This document shows positions 1 through 8,669 of a stretch of DNA of 64,000 nt, in pieces. Location of the stretch: contig NZ_LR594664.1 of NCBI RefSeq assembly GCF_901827175.1, positions 248,001 through 312,000 of the forward strand. The letters are read 5' to 3'. How positions within the stretch are numbered: position 1 is the first letter of the stretch; each line of letters opens with the position of its first letter. Below the pieces are notes generated by a model. It saw only the letters and a program-made list of their open reading frames with translations, searched no databases and had not been told where the DNA came from. The DNA is from Variovorax sp. RA8 (GTDB taxonomy: Bacteria; Pseudomonadota; Gammaproteobacteria; Burkholderiales; Burkholderiaceae_C). A program made the translations under genes and the position numbers.

Positions 1-138
1 TGGGTCTATGTCCTGCACTGCTTTCAGAAGAAGTCCCAAAGCGGCATCGCCACGCCGAAACCGGATTGATCACCACCCGCCTGAAGGCCGAAGCAGGACT
101 TCGAAGCTTGGCAGGCACAGCAAGGAGCACGCAAATGA
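1..138 (+). pseudogene. HigB/RelE-type toxin, 3' end, frame-damaged
   Basis: The left edge carries the C-terminal part of a HigB-like (phage Gp49-type) mRNA-interferase toxin: frame 1 reads VYVLHCFQKKSQSG, the typical HigB core, up to codon 22. The family continuation ITTRLKAEA lies in another frame (from base 66), and the tail DFEAWQAQQGARK returns to frame 1, ending in a TGA at 136-138 that overlaps the ATG of the antitoxin. One missing base near 66 and one extra G near 98 would restore a single frame. The 5' end is outside the window. Either the toxin is inactivated or the sequence carries two compensating errors. Confidence 0.6.
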
Positions 139-464
139 GTGAACCCGCAAGCATCACCACCGAAGAAGGCAGCACCAATGTCTATGCCGACCTGGGCTAC
201 ACCGACGCGGCCGAGATGCAGCGCAAGTCCCAGCTCGCCGGCGAGATCGCCCGAGCGATCAAGGCGCGCCGCTTGACGCAGGAAGATGCGGCTGCGCTGC
301 TGGGGATCGACCAGTCCAAGGTTTCGCGCATCACGCGCGGCCAGTTTCGCGGCGTCAGCGAGGCCAAACTGTTGGAGCTGGTGGCCAGGCTGGGCCATGA
401 CGTGAAGATCGTGGTCGGCCCGGTGCGGCGCCGCGCCGGCAAGATCGAACTGCAGTTTGACTGA
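135..464 (+). CDS. higA: XRE-family HTH antitoxin (HigA-like)
   Basis: A 109-aa protein with a helix-turn-helix at about residues 37-75 (QEDAAALLGIDQSKVSRITRGQF) and a short basic C-terminus. This is the size and layout of HigA/HTH_37-type antitoxins, which neutralise HigB and repress their own operon. The start is the ATG at 135, whose bases overlap the stop of the toxin remnant, as is usual in higBA operons. With the toxin apparently frame-broken, the antitoxin may persist alone as a DNA-binding protein. Family assignment is from the motif and operon layout. Confidence 0.8.
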   Translation: MSEPASITTEEGSTNVYADLGYTDAAEMQRKSQLAGEIARAIKARRLTQEDAAALLGIDQSKVSRITRGQFRGVSEAKLLELVARLGHDVKIVVGPVRRRAGKIELQFD

Positions 465-471
465 TTGGCCT

Positions 472-789
472 TTATCCGGGCCCTGCTGATTTGGGTGGAG
501 GGAACTCCCCTCCATGTACCTCCGGCTTGAATGCTGCCAGCTTGGTCGCCAAAGACGTTTCGGCCTGTGTCCTGACCCTGAGCCATGCGCCCAAGGTGTC
601 ACGCAGACAGGTCTCACATAAATCCGCCTCAACCCGATTTCCGTCCCCAAAAATCGAGTCATAGCCCGCGTCGAAGCCGATCGACGTCATCTCGGCGAAG
701 CCAAGCTCGCCACGCTCGGTCTCTTTGCCGCACCGGTCACATCGGATCTGATGCACCACGCTCACGGCCTCCATGGTTTTGAGTTGCAT
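472..789 (-). CDS. small zinc-ribbon-like hypothetical protein
   Basis: A 105-aa protein starting at the ATG at 789, which has a GGAGAATTC-type ribosome site upstream. It contains two CxxC knuckles (CDRC near residue 16 and CETC near residue 60), suggesting a structural zinc site. I do not recognise a named family. It runs convergent with the antitoxin gene, with only a few bases between the two stops. The C-terminal third is rich in Ala, Thr and Pro. Function unknown. Confidence 0.5.
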   Translation of the reverse strand: MQLKTMEAVSVVHQIRCDRCGKETERGELGFAEMTSIGFDAGYDSIFGDGNRVEADLCETCLRDTLGAWLRVRTQAETSLATKLAAFKPEVHGGEFPPPKSAGPG

Positions 790-1519
790 CGAATTCTCCT
801 TACAAATAACTGCCTGCATCATCCTGCTGTCCCGCGAAGCATAACCGTGCCGGAATGGCACGCTTAGCCACGATGACGAGCACCATGATCATTCCCTCCG
901 TGACATGCCTGCCGGGTCCCAAGTCATCGGCATTTGCATGAACAGCGTAAGCATGCGCACGCGCAAGTATGGTTTCTCCCTGCCTTGCTGATGTGTCTCG
1001 GCGGATGCCAGACTATCTACGAGGGCAAATATGACTGAAAGGCGGGCGGCCGACCAGGAGCTGTCGTGAAAGTTGATTATTCGAATTAGTTAGCCAAAGA
1101 GCCATTTCGCGACTGCCGCGCCAAACTGAGCGCAGAGGAACGGCGAACATCACAGTTCGCTGTGATTTCGTACCCATTCTTAAGCAGACCCAGGAATGCC
1201 ATTATTCCGATTCAACCCAGTTGAGCCGGATGCGCGGGAATCTCGCTTATCTCAACGTGCTTGACTGCAAGGCGGCATTGCAACCGCGTGTCAGCGGCGT
1301 TTTCAAGCACGGCTTCTTAACCCTCAAGCACCAGGCTTTCGAGTTTCCGGATGCATATCGCTTCTGCGCAAGGCAAAACGCCAATAATGGGTGCTTCGAT
1401 AGTGCTTGCAAATGCCCACCAGAATGAGCAGATTGCGGGAGAATCGAAGTTAGCCAGCAAAAGCGCCTCGAGGCACCTGAACTCAAATCACATGACCGCT
1501 GAAAAGGAATTTTCTACCA
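790..1519. other. intergenic, no gene recognised
   Basis: About 730 bases. Open frames here (for example 1221-1427) are short, lack a ribosome site and resemble no family I know. The stretch is less GC-rich than its surroundings in places, such as the AT-rich run at 1070-1090. It probably holds the promoter of the zinc-ribbon gene at its left and that of the GlcG-like gene at its right, but I see no convincing promoter. Confidence 0.5.
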
Positions 1520-2026
1520 ATGCGCACTGCAAAAAAATCAACTCTGACCTTCGTCTTATTGCTTGGAATGCCTGTTGGTTTGCTACTGGCACAACAAGCC
1601 ACTTTCACGTCAGCCTCCTTGACGCCAGATGCCGCTTTGAAGGCGGCACGGGCTGCGCTAGAGACTTGCCGAAAAAATGGCCATCAAGCTGCCGTATCGG
1701 TCAATGACCGTGCCGGCAACGCGCTCGTTATGCTTCGCGACCGTTTCGCCGGTCCACACACAGTCGATACGGCCATCAACAAAGCCTACACGGCCGTGAC
1801 CTTCAAACTCGATACCACGAGTTTCACCCGTTCCACTCAAGGAGGTGAACCCGCATCTGGCGTGCGACACCTTCCCCGCATCGTGGCCATCGGCGGTGGC
1901 ATTCCCATTGAATCGGCTGGCTCCATCGTGGGCGCCATTGGGGTTTCGGGCGCGCCGGGCGGGGATGCCGATGACGTCTGCGCCAAAGCGGGCATTGCTG
2001 CTATCCGCGACGAACTCGACTTTTGA
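1520..2026 (+). CDS. GlcG/HbpS-family heme-binding-like secreted protein
   Basis: A 168-aa protein with an N-terminal signal peptide (KKSTLTFVLLLGMPVGLLLAQQ, cleavage near residue 25) followed by a complete GlcG/HbpS (DUF336) domain. The family's conserved blocks are visible: VNDRAGNALVMLRD, the Thr/Lys-rich HTVDTAINKAYTAVTF, and GGGIPI...IGVSGAPGGDADDVCA. Members bind heme or act as extracellular sensors. A ribosome site (AAAGGA) precedes the ATG. Its location beside the chromate genes may only reflect shared cargo; a specific role in metal or oxidative stress is inference. Confidence 0.85.
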   Translation: MRTAKKSTLTFVLLLGMPVGLLLAQQATFTSASLTPDAALKAARAALETCRKNGHQAAVSVNDRAGNALVMLRDRFAGPHTVDTAINKAYTAVTFKLDTTSFTRSTQGGEPASGVRHLPRIVAIGGGIPIESAGSIVGAIGVSGAPGGDADDVCAKAGIAAIRDELDF

Positions 2027-2236
2027 CTAGGCCGCACTCTCGTGCGGTCAGTGGTCAAGCTCCCTGCTGACGTTGCCAGCCTAACCCCGGCCATGGCCAG
2101 TATTCTTATGCATCCTGCAATAGACGAGAGTCGGTGGCTAGCCTACATACACCAGCTTGATAGAACACGCGTCAATCACTTAGGCCAAAAGTCAGGTTCG
2201 CAGCTACTTGGCTGTGGCAACGTGCGCAACAGGCGA

Positions 2237-3274
2237 TCAAATCTGCTTTAGACGACGTTGAACAGCCGAAACGAGCGGCTGGATGGCGGAGTCCGGGAAC
2301 GGCGCTACGCTGCTGACGTTGATTTCGCAAAGCACATAGCGCTCAGAGGCATCGGCGATAGATTCTCCGAACATGAAGTCGCAGTCCCAGAGGAACGGAA
2401 GTTGCTCGCGCGAAAGGCCGACGCGTGTGCGGAGCAACTCGACCCACTCAGTCTCCAGTCGTTCCTTCAAGAACTGGAACTGCGGCAGATTTGCGGCGTG
2501 GTACAGCCTCGGGCTGGACGGCGGTGCCGGCTCGTCAGGTTTGGCGGGGTAGAGCGCGTTCACCGACTGGTGCCCGAAGCCCTCGACCCGATCCTCCACC
2601 AGATAGGCGCGCACCATGCCTTCCACCAAGCGCGGTTGCCATGCCTGGTCGATCATGTGTCCGCCGTTCTCCGGCTCGAAGTACGGAGCCAGTCTTGCCA
2701 AGAGCGCTGGAATTTCCATCACCTCTTCGTCGCTGCCACGCTGGGCGTGGCGCACCCGCAGGCGCGCGGGTGTGGCCATGGGACCCACCAGTTGCACGCG
2801 CCAAACACCGTTCCCGCTCTGTCCCCGGTATTGCTTGAGTACCCGTGGGCCGTGGCGGAGTCGTTCTGGCAATTCCTCCTCGAGTTGTTTGAGGCTGTCG
2901 ACTCGGCAAACGTCGCTGCCAAACGGGAGATCGCGCGTGTGGAACAAGACGTCCTTGGTTCCCAGCTTCAGGATGGCCTCCGGATGCGCGCTGACCACAA
3001 TCCCCGAGTCGGCAACCCGCCGCAGCATGGCGTCCAGGACATCCCGTCGTCGTCCGCCTTCGATGGGATTGCACCAGACCAGCACGAGGCGGCAGTTGCG
3101 CAGCTGCGTCTCCACTTCTTCGGCGAAGTCGTCGTTGTACACGGCAGGGACCGCCGTCACGCCGGCGAGGGCGAAAGCATCAAACAACGCAGCAAACCGG
3201 CTCTCGGTCGGATCAGAGCGATCCCGCATGCGGCGATCGCCTGGATAAAGTAATGCGACGGTTGATGTAGGCAA
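2237..3274 (-). CDS. ATP-grasp-like protein of the Cj0069 type
   Basis: About 345 aa. The sequence has the look of an ATP-grasp enzyme: an N-terminal Rossmann-like part (VALLYPGDRRM), a central GPRVLKQYRGQSGNGVWRV block resembling the ATP-binding lysine/glycine-loop region, and a late CDFMFGE...YVLCEINVSSVAPFP block with the acidic/Asn metal-binding residues. The substrate is unknown. The frame opens with TTG at 3280, but AGGAG lies directly against it; the second TTG at 3274 has the better spacing. It diverges from chrB, a pairing I associate with chromate clusters of proteobacteria, without a proven role. Confidence 0.7.
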   Translation of the reverse strand: MPTSTVALLYPGDRRMRDRSDPTESRFAALFDAFALAGVTAVPAVYNDDFAEEVETQLRNCRLVLVWCNPIEGGRRRDVLDAMLRRVADSGIVVSAHPEAILKLGTKDVLFHTRDLPFGSDVCRVDSLKQLEEELPERLRHGPRVLKQYRGQSGNGVWRVQLVGPMATPARLRVRHAQRGSDEEVMEIPALLARLAPYFEPENGGHMIDQAWQPRLVEGMVRAYLVEDRVEGFGHQSVNALYPAKPDEPAPPSSPRLYHAANLPQFQFLKERLETEWVELLRTRVGLSREQLPFLWDCDFMFGESIADASERYVLCEINVSSVAPFPDSAIQPLVSAVQRRLKQI

Positions 3275-3440
3275 GGGCAACTCCTCAGCGGCTCACACGC
3301 CAGCAAGCTGCCAGAGCAATTGAAGCGTATTTCATAAGGTCCTCATGGCATTCATAAGAGCTTCAGCAATGGATACCCCCACTGGGCCGAAGAGAGCCTC
3401 GACCAGCAAAGTATTCGCGTTTCTGGTCTGTTGACTCTTT

Positions 3441-3462
3441 TAATGTCGAGTTCAAGACATTA
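3441..3462. promoter_or_regulatory. inverted repeat in the chrB upstream region, candidate ChrB operator
   Basis: TAATGTC (3441-3447) and GACATTA (3456-3462) are perfect 7-bp inverted arms with an 8-base spacer, ending 15 bases before the chrB ATG. ChrB proteins of chromate operons are known transcriptional regulators, so this is a natural candidate for autoregulation. No clear sigma-70 hexamer pair can be assigned around it. Confidence 0.45.
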
Positions 3463-3477
3463 CAGTATGATCATGAC

Positions 3478-4449
3478 ATGAGTTTGCTGTTCTTGCCACC
3501 CTGGTTGTTGCTGATTGTTTCGCTGCCTACATCCGGCGCCACCGCGCGGACCCGCATTTGGCGGGCGTTGAAGTCGCTTGGCTGCATGGCATTACGGGAC
3601 GGGGCGTATCTCCTACCAGCTGGTGAGGAACGCGAAGTGGCGCTGCAGGAACTGGCTGAGGAATGCCGGCGCGAGGGAGGCCACGCGTGGCTGATGGACG
3701 TGCAGCCGCGGTCCGTCGACGAAGCTGCAACCTACCGGCAGCTGTTTGACCGCAGCGACGATTACGCCGAGCTGTGCAAGTCCTGGAAGGAGGCGGGACG
3801 CACGCTCAGCGGGCTGGCGGGGTCCGAGGTCTCGCGCATGCAGCGCAGGCTGCAGCGCGAGCGCGACATGGTGCGGGCCATTGACTTCTTCCCCGGCGAC
3901 GCGAGCCTGGAGGCAGAGGCGGCCTGGACGGAGTTCACCCAACGCATCGAGCGGGTGTTGTCGCCAGACGAGCCTCACGAAACGGCAGGCGGCATTGCCA
4001 GGCTGGATGCGAGCAGCTACCAAGGCCGGACGTGGGCCACGCGACGTCGGCCCTGGGTGGACCGCGTTGCCAGCGCATGGTTGATTCAGCGCTTCATCGA
4101 CCGCGATGCGCGTTTTCAGTGGCTGTCCCAGCCGTCAGATTGCCCGAAAGGCGCACTCGGTTTCGATTTCGACGGCGCGGCGTTTACGCACGTGGGCGAG
4201 CGGGTGACCTTCGAGACGCTAATGGCTAGCTTCGACCTGGAGCAGGATGCTGCGCTCATGCGCGTCGCCGCGCTTGTACACCAGCTCGACGTGGGCGGCG
4301 AACCGGTCGCCGAGGCTGCAGGCTTCGAGGCCGTGCTGGCAGGCGCGCATCAACGCCTGGACGAGGACGACGCGCTGCTGGCGGAGATGAGCAAAATGCT
4401 CGACTCCCTGTACGCGTACTTTCAACAAGCTGGCGGTCGCCCAGGATGA
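3478..4449 (+). CDS. chrB: chromate-responsive regulator / resistance protein ChrB
   Basis: A 323-aa protein that aligns end to end with what I know of ChrB: an N-terminal LPTSGATARTRIWRALKSLGCMALRDGAYLLP winged-helix-like region, a coiled charged middle (about 100-165) and a C-terminal domain opening with TWATRRRPWVDRVASAWLIQRFIDRDA and followed by FDFDGAAFTHVGERVTFETL. ChrB senses chromate and controls chrA; the C-terminal domain may be enzymatic. It is the first gene of chrB-chrA-(exported protein)-chrC, the gene order seen in TnOtChr-type chromate modules. Start at the first ATG. Confidence 0.93.
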   Translation: MSLLFLPPWLLLIVSLPTSGATARTRIWRALKSLGCMALRDGAYLLPAGEEREVALQELAEECRREGGHAWLMDVQPRSVDEAATYRQLFDRSDDYAELCKSWKEAGRTLSGLAGSEVSRMQRRLQRERDMVRAIDFFPGDASLEAEAAWTEFTQRIERVLSPDEPHETAGGIARLDASSYQGRTWATRRRPWVDRVASAWLIQRFIDRDARFQWLSQPSDCPKGALGFDFDGAAFTHVGERVTFETLMASFDLEQDAALMRVAALVHQLDVGGEPVAEAAGFEAVLAGAHQRLDEDDALLAEMSKMLDSLYAYFQQAGGRPG

Positions 4450-4664
4450 CCCAGATGATCCGCCCAGCCCCCCGCACATTGGTGAGTTTCGCGCCAAGTT
4501 ACCCCGAGCCACACCTGGAACCCACCCAACTGCCGATAGCGACTTTGATTCAACCAACCACCTGTTCTGTAACCATGACCGGATAACGCCATGACACTTT
4601 TCCTGACCGGCTTGCGCGCCGCTTCGATCATCCGTCCCAACCTCAACACTGAACCGGGGGCAGC

Positions 4665-5894
4665 ATGAGTGCGCAGACGACCACCGGCGCTGCCGGCCCC
4701 GAGGCCGTGCCTCCGACGCTGACGTACTTTCAGCTTTTCATGCGGTTTCTCAAATTCGGCTTCCTTGCCTGGGGAGGCCCGGTGGCGCAGGTCGCCATGC
4801 TGCGCCGGGAACTGGTGAACGAGGAACGATGGATTTCCAGCGAACGCTTCAACCGCTTGCTGGCCGTGATGCAGGTGCTGCCCGGACCCGAGGCGCACGA
4901 GCTGTGCGTGCATCTGGGCATGCGTGCGAAGGGGCGGCTGGGCGGGGTGCTGGCCGGTCTCGCATTCATGCTCCCGGGATTCCTGTTGATGCTGGCGCTG
5001 TCATGGCTTTACTTCCGGATGGACATCGCTGGCACGGCACTGGGCGCCGCGTTCCTTGGTGTACAGGCAGCAGTGATCGCCCTGATCGTACGGGCGGTGC
5101 ACCGGATCGGCGAGCACATCCTGGTGGACCGTTGGCTGTGGGCCATCGCCATCGTGGCCGCACTCGCCTCCGCCGCCGGCGTGGCCTTCTGGATCACCCT
5201 GCCAGCCGCCGGCGGCGTCTATGCCTTGTGGATGCTCAAGCGTGGCAGGCTCGCCCTCCTGGTCGCTGCCGGCGCGGTGGCGCTGGCCGCCGCGATGGCG
5301 CTCTGGGCGCCGCGCGCACAGCCGCTGGTGGAGGCGGTCGTCCAGGGCGAGGCTTCGCTGCTGCTCATCTTCGTCGCCGGGTTGAAGGCGGGCCTGCTCA
5401 CCTTCGGCGGTGCCTACACGGCGATCCCGTTCATCCGCAATGACGCGGTCGGCCGCGGCTGGATCACCGACGGCCAGTTCCTCGACGGCCTGGCCTTGTC
5501 TGGGGTGCTGCCCGCGCCGCTCATCATCTTCGCCACTTTCGTTGGCTATGTTGCCGGCGGGCCGCTCGGTGCGCTGGTCATGACCGCCGGCGTCTTTCTT
5601 CCCGCGTTTGCCTTCTCGCTGATCTTCTACGACCGGCTCGAGGCAGTGCTAGAGGTCAAGGAGATGCACGCCTTCCTCGACGGCGTCGCCGCCGGGGTGG
5701 TCGGCCTAATCGCCGCGACCACGGTTGACCTGGCGTTCGTCACCGCCGCGCGTGTGCCGTCGTTGGCGGTGGCCGTATCGATCTTTGTCGCGGCCTTGGC
5801 CTTCCTGTATGCCTGGAAGAACAAGCTCAACATCGCAGTCGCGATCATCGGGGCCGGAGTCGCGGGTTGGCTGCTGATGCCGAGCGGCGCGTGA
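4665..5894 (+). CDS. chrA: chromate efflux pump ChrA (two-domain CHR family)
   Basis: A 409-aa inner-membrane protein with two homologous CHR halves. The first opens with FLKFGFLAWGGPVAQVAMLRRELV and EERWISSERFNRLLAVMQVLPGPEAHEL; the second with GLKAGLLTFGGAYTAIPFIRNDAVGRGWITDGQFLDGLALSGVLPAPLIIFATFVGY. About ten hydrophobic segments are visible. ChrA exports chromate from the cytoplasm using the proton-motive force. The gap to chrB is 215 bases with no gene in it. Length fits the long-chain CHR family. Confidence 0.95.
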   Translation: MSAQTTTGAAGPEAVPPTLTYFQLFMRFLKFGFLAWGGPVAQVAMLRRELVNEERWISSERFNRLLAVMQVLPGPEAHELCVHLGMRAKGRLGGVLAGLAFMLPGFLLMLALSWLYFRMDIAGTALGAAFLGVQAAVIALIVRAVHRIGEHILVDRWLWAIAIVAALASAAGVAFWITLPAAGGVYALWMLKRGRLALLVAAGAVALAAAMALWAPRAQPLVEAVVQGEASLLLIFVAGLKAGLLTFGGAYTAIPFIRNDAVGRGWITDGQFLDGLALSGVLPAPLIIFATFVGYVAGGPLGALVMTAGVFLPAFAFSLIFYDRLEAVLEVKEMHAFLDGVAAGVVGLIAATTVDLAFVTAARVPSLAVAVSIFVAALAFLYAWKNKLNIAVAIIGAGVAGWLLMPSGA

Positions 5895-5905
5895 GCCAGC
5901 AGGGT

Positions 5906-6391
5906 ATGCAGCCTGTTGCTTGCCCTCGCTCAGCGCGCTGCGTCGCGTTAAAGGTCGCTCCGATCAAGAAAAGTCGCGCCAGCGGAGGCCTCGGCTCAAC
6001 CCGCCTAGACGGACGGCTGCGCCGAAACGTTGCTTGCGGTTGCTTGCTGCTCGTGCTTGGTGCATGGACGCTGCCGGACGTGGCCGCTGAATCGGCGGCT
6101 TTTGCTCCTTTGAATGGCCAGCAGATCCGCTCCGCGTTGCGCGGCAGCTCAGTCGGCGACGGGAGACATTGGGAGCATCAGTACCTCCCCGATGGTCGAC
6201 TCATCCGCTCCGAGAGCGGGACAAGCAAAGCGGGCCAATGGTCGGTTCAAGGCGACCAGCTGTGCCTGCTGAAGCCCGAGATCAGCAGCACACAGGCGGC
6301 GTGCTTCTCGGTGCATCGACGAGGCAACGAGTTGCAGTACCTAGATGGGCAGCAACTCGTATATCAAGGTTTTCTTAAAAGGAGTTCATGA
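5906..6391 (+). CDS. small exported protein coupled to the superoxide dismutase gene
   Basis: About 161 aa if it starts at the ATG at 5906; a shorter start is possible because the signal-like stretch ([23 protein letters not shown]) begins some 45 residues in. The mature part is about 90 residues with no recognised family: it reads like a small periplasmic domain ([18 protein letters not shown]...[13 protein letters not shown]...[17 protein letters not shown]), similar in style to proteins that monitor or bind small molecules. Its TGA overlaps the ATG of the sod gene, so the two are translationally coupled. Function unknown; position suggests chromate or oxidative stress. Confidence 0.6.
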   Translation: MQPVACPRSARCVALKVAPIKKSRASGGLGSTRLDGRLRRNVACGCLLLVLGAWTLPDVAAESAAFAPLNGQQIRSALRGSSVGDGRHWEHQYLPDGRLIRSESGTSKAGQWSVQGDQLCLLKPEISSTQAACFSVHRRGNELQYLDGQQLVYQGFLKRSS

Positions 6392-7011
6392 TGACTACAT
6401 CCCCAGCATTTCAAAGTCAGGACGCGCTCAAGCCGCTGCCGTTCGATCCGTCAAAACTAACGGGTCTGTCCGAACGAATGATTCGTTCCCATTGGGAAAA
6501 CAATTACGGCGGCTCGGTCAAGGCACTGGCCGCTGTCAAGGCCCGGCTGGTGCAGGCCGCAGGCGACAAGGACCTGCCGCCCTACATCTACAACGACCTG
6601 AAGCGCGAGCACCTAATTCGCACTGGATCGGTGGTGCTGCACGAACTGTATTTCGAGAACCTCGGGGGCAGTGGCGAGGCCGCAGCTACCGAGCGAGAGG
6701 CGATCGCTCAAGCCTTCGGCAGCTTCGAAGACTGGGAGAGGGAATTCCGCCGCATCGGTGCCGGCCTCGGTGGGGGGTCCGGCTGGGTGGTTCTTGGGTT
6801 CAACCTGCACACCAGGCAGCTGGAAAATTACTGGATGGCCGATCACGCGCATGGACCGGCCGCCACCGTTCCGATCCTGGTGATGGACATGTACGAGCAC
6901 TCTTATCAGATGGACTACGGCGCTGCGGCGGCGAAATACATTGATGCTTTCTTCCAGAACATCCAGTGGGAGAGCGTGAGTGCACGGCTGGCCGGCGCAC
7001 GTGCGATATGA
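6388..7011 (+). CDS. chrC: iron-type superoxide dismutase of the chromate cluster (ChrC)
   Basis: A 207-aa Fe/Mn superoxide dismutase family protein. It has [26 protein letters not shown] with the first metal His, a central [19 protein letters not shown], and the C-terminal metal block [15 protein letters not shown]. Some residues differ from the canonical housekeeping enzyme (for example [10 protein letters not shown] for YEHAYYIDYQ), as in ChrC proteins of chr operons. It detoxifies superoxide produced when chromate is reduced in the cell. A good AAAGGAG site overlaps the end of the upstream gene; start ATG-ATG at 6388. Confidence 0.9.
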   Translation: MMTTSPAFQSQDALKPLPFDPSKLTGLSERMIRSHWENNYGGSVKALAAVKARLVQAAGDKDLPPYIYNDLKREHLIRTGSVVLHELYFENLGGSGEAAATEREAIAQAFGSFEDWEREFRRIGAGLGGGSGWVVLGFNLHTRQLENYWMADHAHGPAATVPILVMDMYEHSYQMDYGAAAAKYIDAFFQNIQWESVSARLAGARAI

Positions 7012-7067
7012 GGCATTTAGCGTTGCATGTGGCGGGTTGGCACTCTCTCGTGTGCACGTGAAGATAG

Positions 7068-7292
7068 GCATCTCCGGACACCGACGGCGCGACGGCGCGA
7101 CGGCTCGGTATTCTCACAGGCGCGGACCCAAGCTGGCTGGTCTTGGTGCCCTTGTCCATCCTGGCCGAGCAACTGGTGCGTGCATGGAACTGGCGCCAAT
7201 TGCTGTACCCCCTGCGCCCGGCGGGGCGCTTCGATTTGTTCGGCACCATCATGGCTGGCTACCTGCTGGCGGAGCGGGGCAAGCCACGCTAA
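7068..7292 (+). pseudogene. 3' remnant of an unidentified gene
   Basis: An open frame without a plausible start runs to a TAA at 7290-7292 and encodes a protein-like tail: GADPSWLVLVPLSILAEQLV, then NWRQLLYPLRPAGRFDLFGT and a final AGYLLAERGKPR. The amino-acid choice and third-position GC look like real coding, while the upstream part is repetitive (gacggcgc repeats at 7082-7101). It probably is the end of a membrane or cell-envelope protein whose front was lost when neighbouring DNA was rearranged. Family not recognised. Confidence 0.35.
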
Positions 7293-7316
7293 TGGACAGG
7301 CGAAAAACAAACTGAA

Positions 7317-8627
7317 ATGAATCGTGTTGTTGACTACATCGAAGCCGCTGAGCGCGACAACACGCGTCGGAGCTACGCTTCGGCCATACGACATTTTGAA
7401 ATAGAGTGGAAAGGCCTCCTGCCCTCGACGGCTGACGCCATCGCCCGCTACCTCGCCGACTACGCGCCTACCTTGGCCATCAACACCCTTCGCCAGCGGC
7501 TGGCGGCACTGTCCCGATGGCATGCCGACCAAGGTTTTGCGGACCCCACCAAGTCGCCCTTGGTGCGCCAGGTCCTTAAAGGCATTCGCTCAATTCACGC
7601 CGTGCCAGAAAAGCGCGCGCGCCCCCTGGAGCTGGCGGTGCTCCAGCAGATCGACCAGTGGCTCGATGTCGCGATTGGCAACGCCCAGCGGTCCGGCGAC
7701 CGGCCGGCCTTGCTGCGCCAAACCCGCAACCGCAGCCTGATGTTGCTGGGGTTCTGGCGCGGCTTTCGCTCCGACGAGTTGGTCAACCTGCGCGTAGAGA
7801 ACATCGAGGTGACGCCGGGCCAGGGCATGGCGTGCTACCTGGGCCGCACCAAAGGCGACCGGCAGCTGCAGGGCCGTGTTTTCAAATGCCCAGCCTTGTC
7901 CCGCTTATGTCCCGTGACGGCCTTCAATGCCTGGATCGACCTGGCCGGGTTGACCGAGGGTCCGGTGTTCCGCAAGATCGACCGCTGGGGGAATGTGGCC
8001 GACGAAAGTCTGCATGCCGACAGCCTGATTCCGTTGTTGCGCAGCCTGTTCGCCGAAGCCGGTGTCGAGTCGCCCGAGGAATACAGCAGCCACTCCTTGC
8101 GCCGCGGCTTTGCCGGCTGGACCCGCGCCAGCGGCTGGGACATCAAGGAACTGATGGAATACGTCGGCTGGAAGGATGTCAAATCGGCCATGCGCTACCT
8201 CGATGCGTCGGATTCCAGCCTGCAGGCCCGGTTCGAGCAGGGCCTGACGGCCCTGGCACCGGCAGTTCCGCAGCTACTGCCATTGTTGTTGACCGAACAA
8301 ATCGAAGCGCCCCGCCCACCGGCCGAAGGAACGACGCCCATGGCAGTCCTGCGCGTCACGCTGGTGCTGGCCCGCTTCAGCAAGCAGTCGCGCGGCCTGG
8401 CTCGCGGTCACCGGCTGATCGAGCAGACCTGCTTTGAGCGTTTCGCCATGCAACGCCTGAACACCGAGGGAACGCTCTACGAGCTCGCAGTTCCCTACCT
8501 GTCACGTGACTTGCTGGACGAGGTGATCGCCACGCTGCTCGATGACATGTACCGCATCGCCGAGGACAACCAGTGCCTGCTGGAAACCTCATTTCACGAA
8601 CCCGCGACCGACACCTACTGGGATTGA
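7317..8627 (+). CDS. tyrosine recombinase of a Tn3-family element (TnpI-like)
   Basis: A 436-aa phage-integrase-family recombinase. Catalytic residues are visible: Arg151 in FRSDELVNL, the HSLRRGF box with His259 and Arg262, Trp285 in GWKD where many members have His, and the nucleophile Tyr294 in AMRYLDAS. An N-terminal SAM-like arm-binding domain occupies residues 1-100. After the catalytic domain there is an unusual extra tail of about 130 residues. It lies directly upstream of, and in the same direction as, the Tn3-type transposase, so it is probably the cointegrate resolvase of that element. Confidence 0.85.
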   Translation: MNRVVDYIEAAERDNTRRSYASAIRHFEIEWKGLLPSTADAIARYLADYAPTLAINTLRQRLAALSRWHADQGFADPTKSPLVRQVLKGIRSIHAVPEKRARPLELAVLQQIDQWLDVAIGNAQRSGDRPALLRQTRNRSLMLLGFWRGFRSDELVNLRVENIEVTPGQGMACYLGRTKGDRQLQGRVFKCPALSRLCPVTAFNAWIDLAGLTEGPVFRKIDRWGNVADESLHADSLIPLLRSLFAEAGVESPEEYSSHSLRRGFAGWTRASGWDIKELMEYVGWKDVKSAMRYLDASDSSLQARFEQGLTALAPAVPQLLPLLLTEQIEAPRPPAEGTTPMAVLRVTLVLARFSKQSRGLARGHRLIEQTCFERFAMQRLNTEGTLYELAVPYLSRDLLDEVIATLLDDMYRIAEDNQCLLETSFHEPATDTYWD

Positions 8628-8669
8628 GGCGATGGGAAGCATTGCCGCCAGGCGGGGTAGTCCCCGCGA

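Noticed and set aside
1221..1486. Short overlapping frames on both strands
   Set aside because: No start signal, no family resemblance and unusual composition; considered non-coding.
7000..7317. Left inverted repeat of the Tn3-family element directly before the recombinase
   Set aside because: No sequence complementary to the 38-bp right end is present here or elsewhere to the left that I could see.
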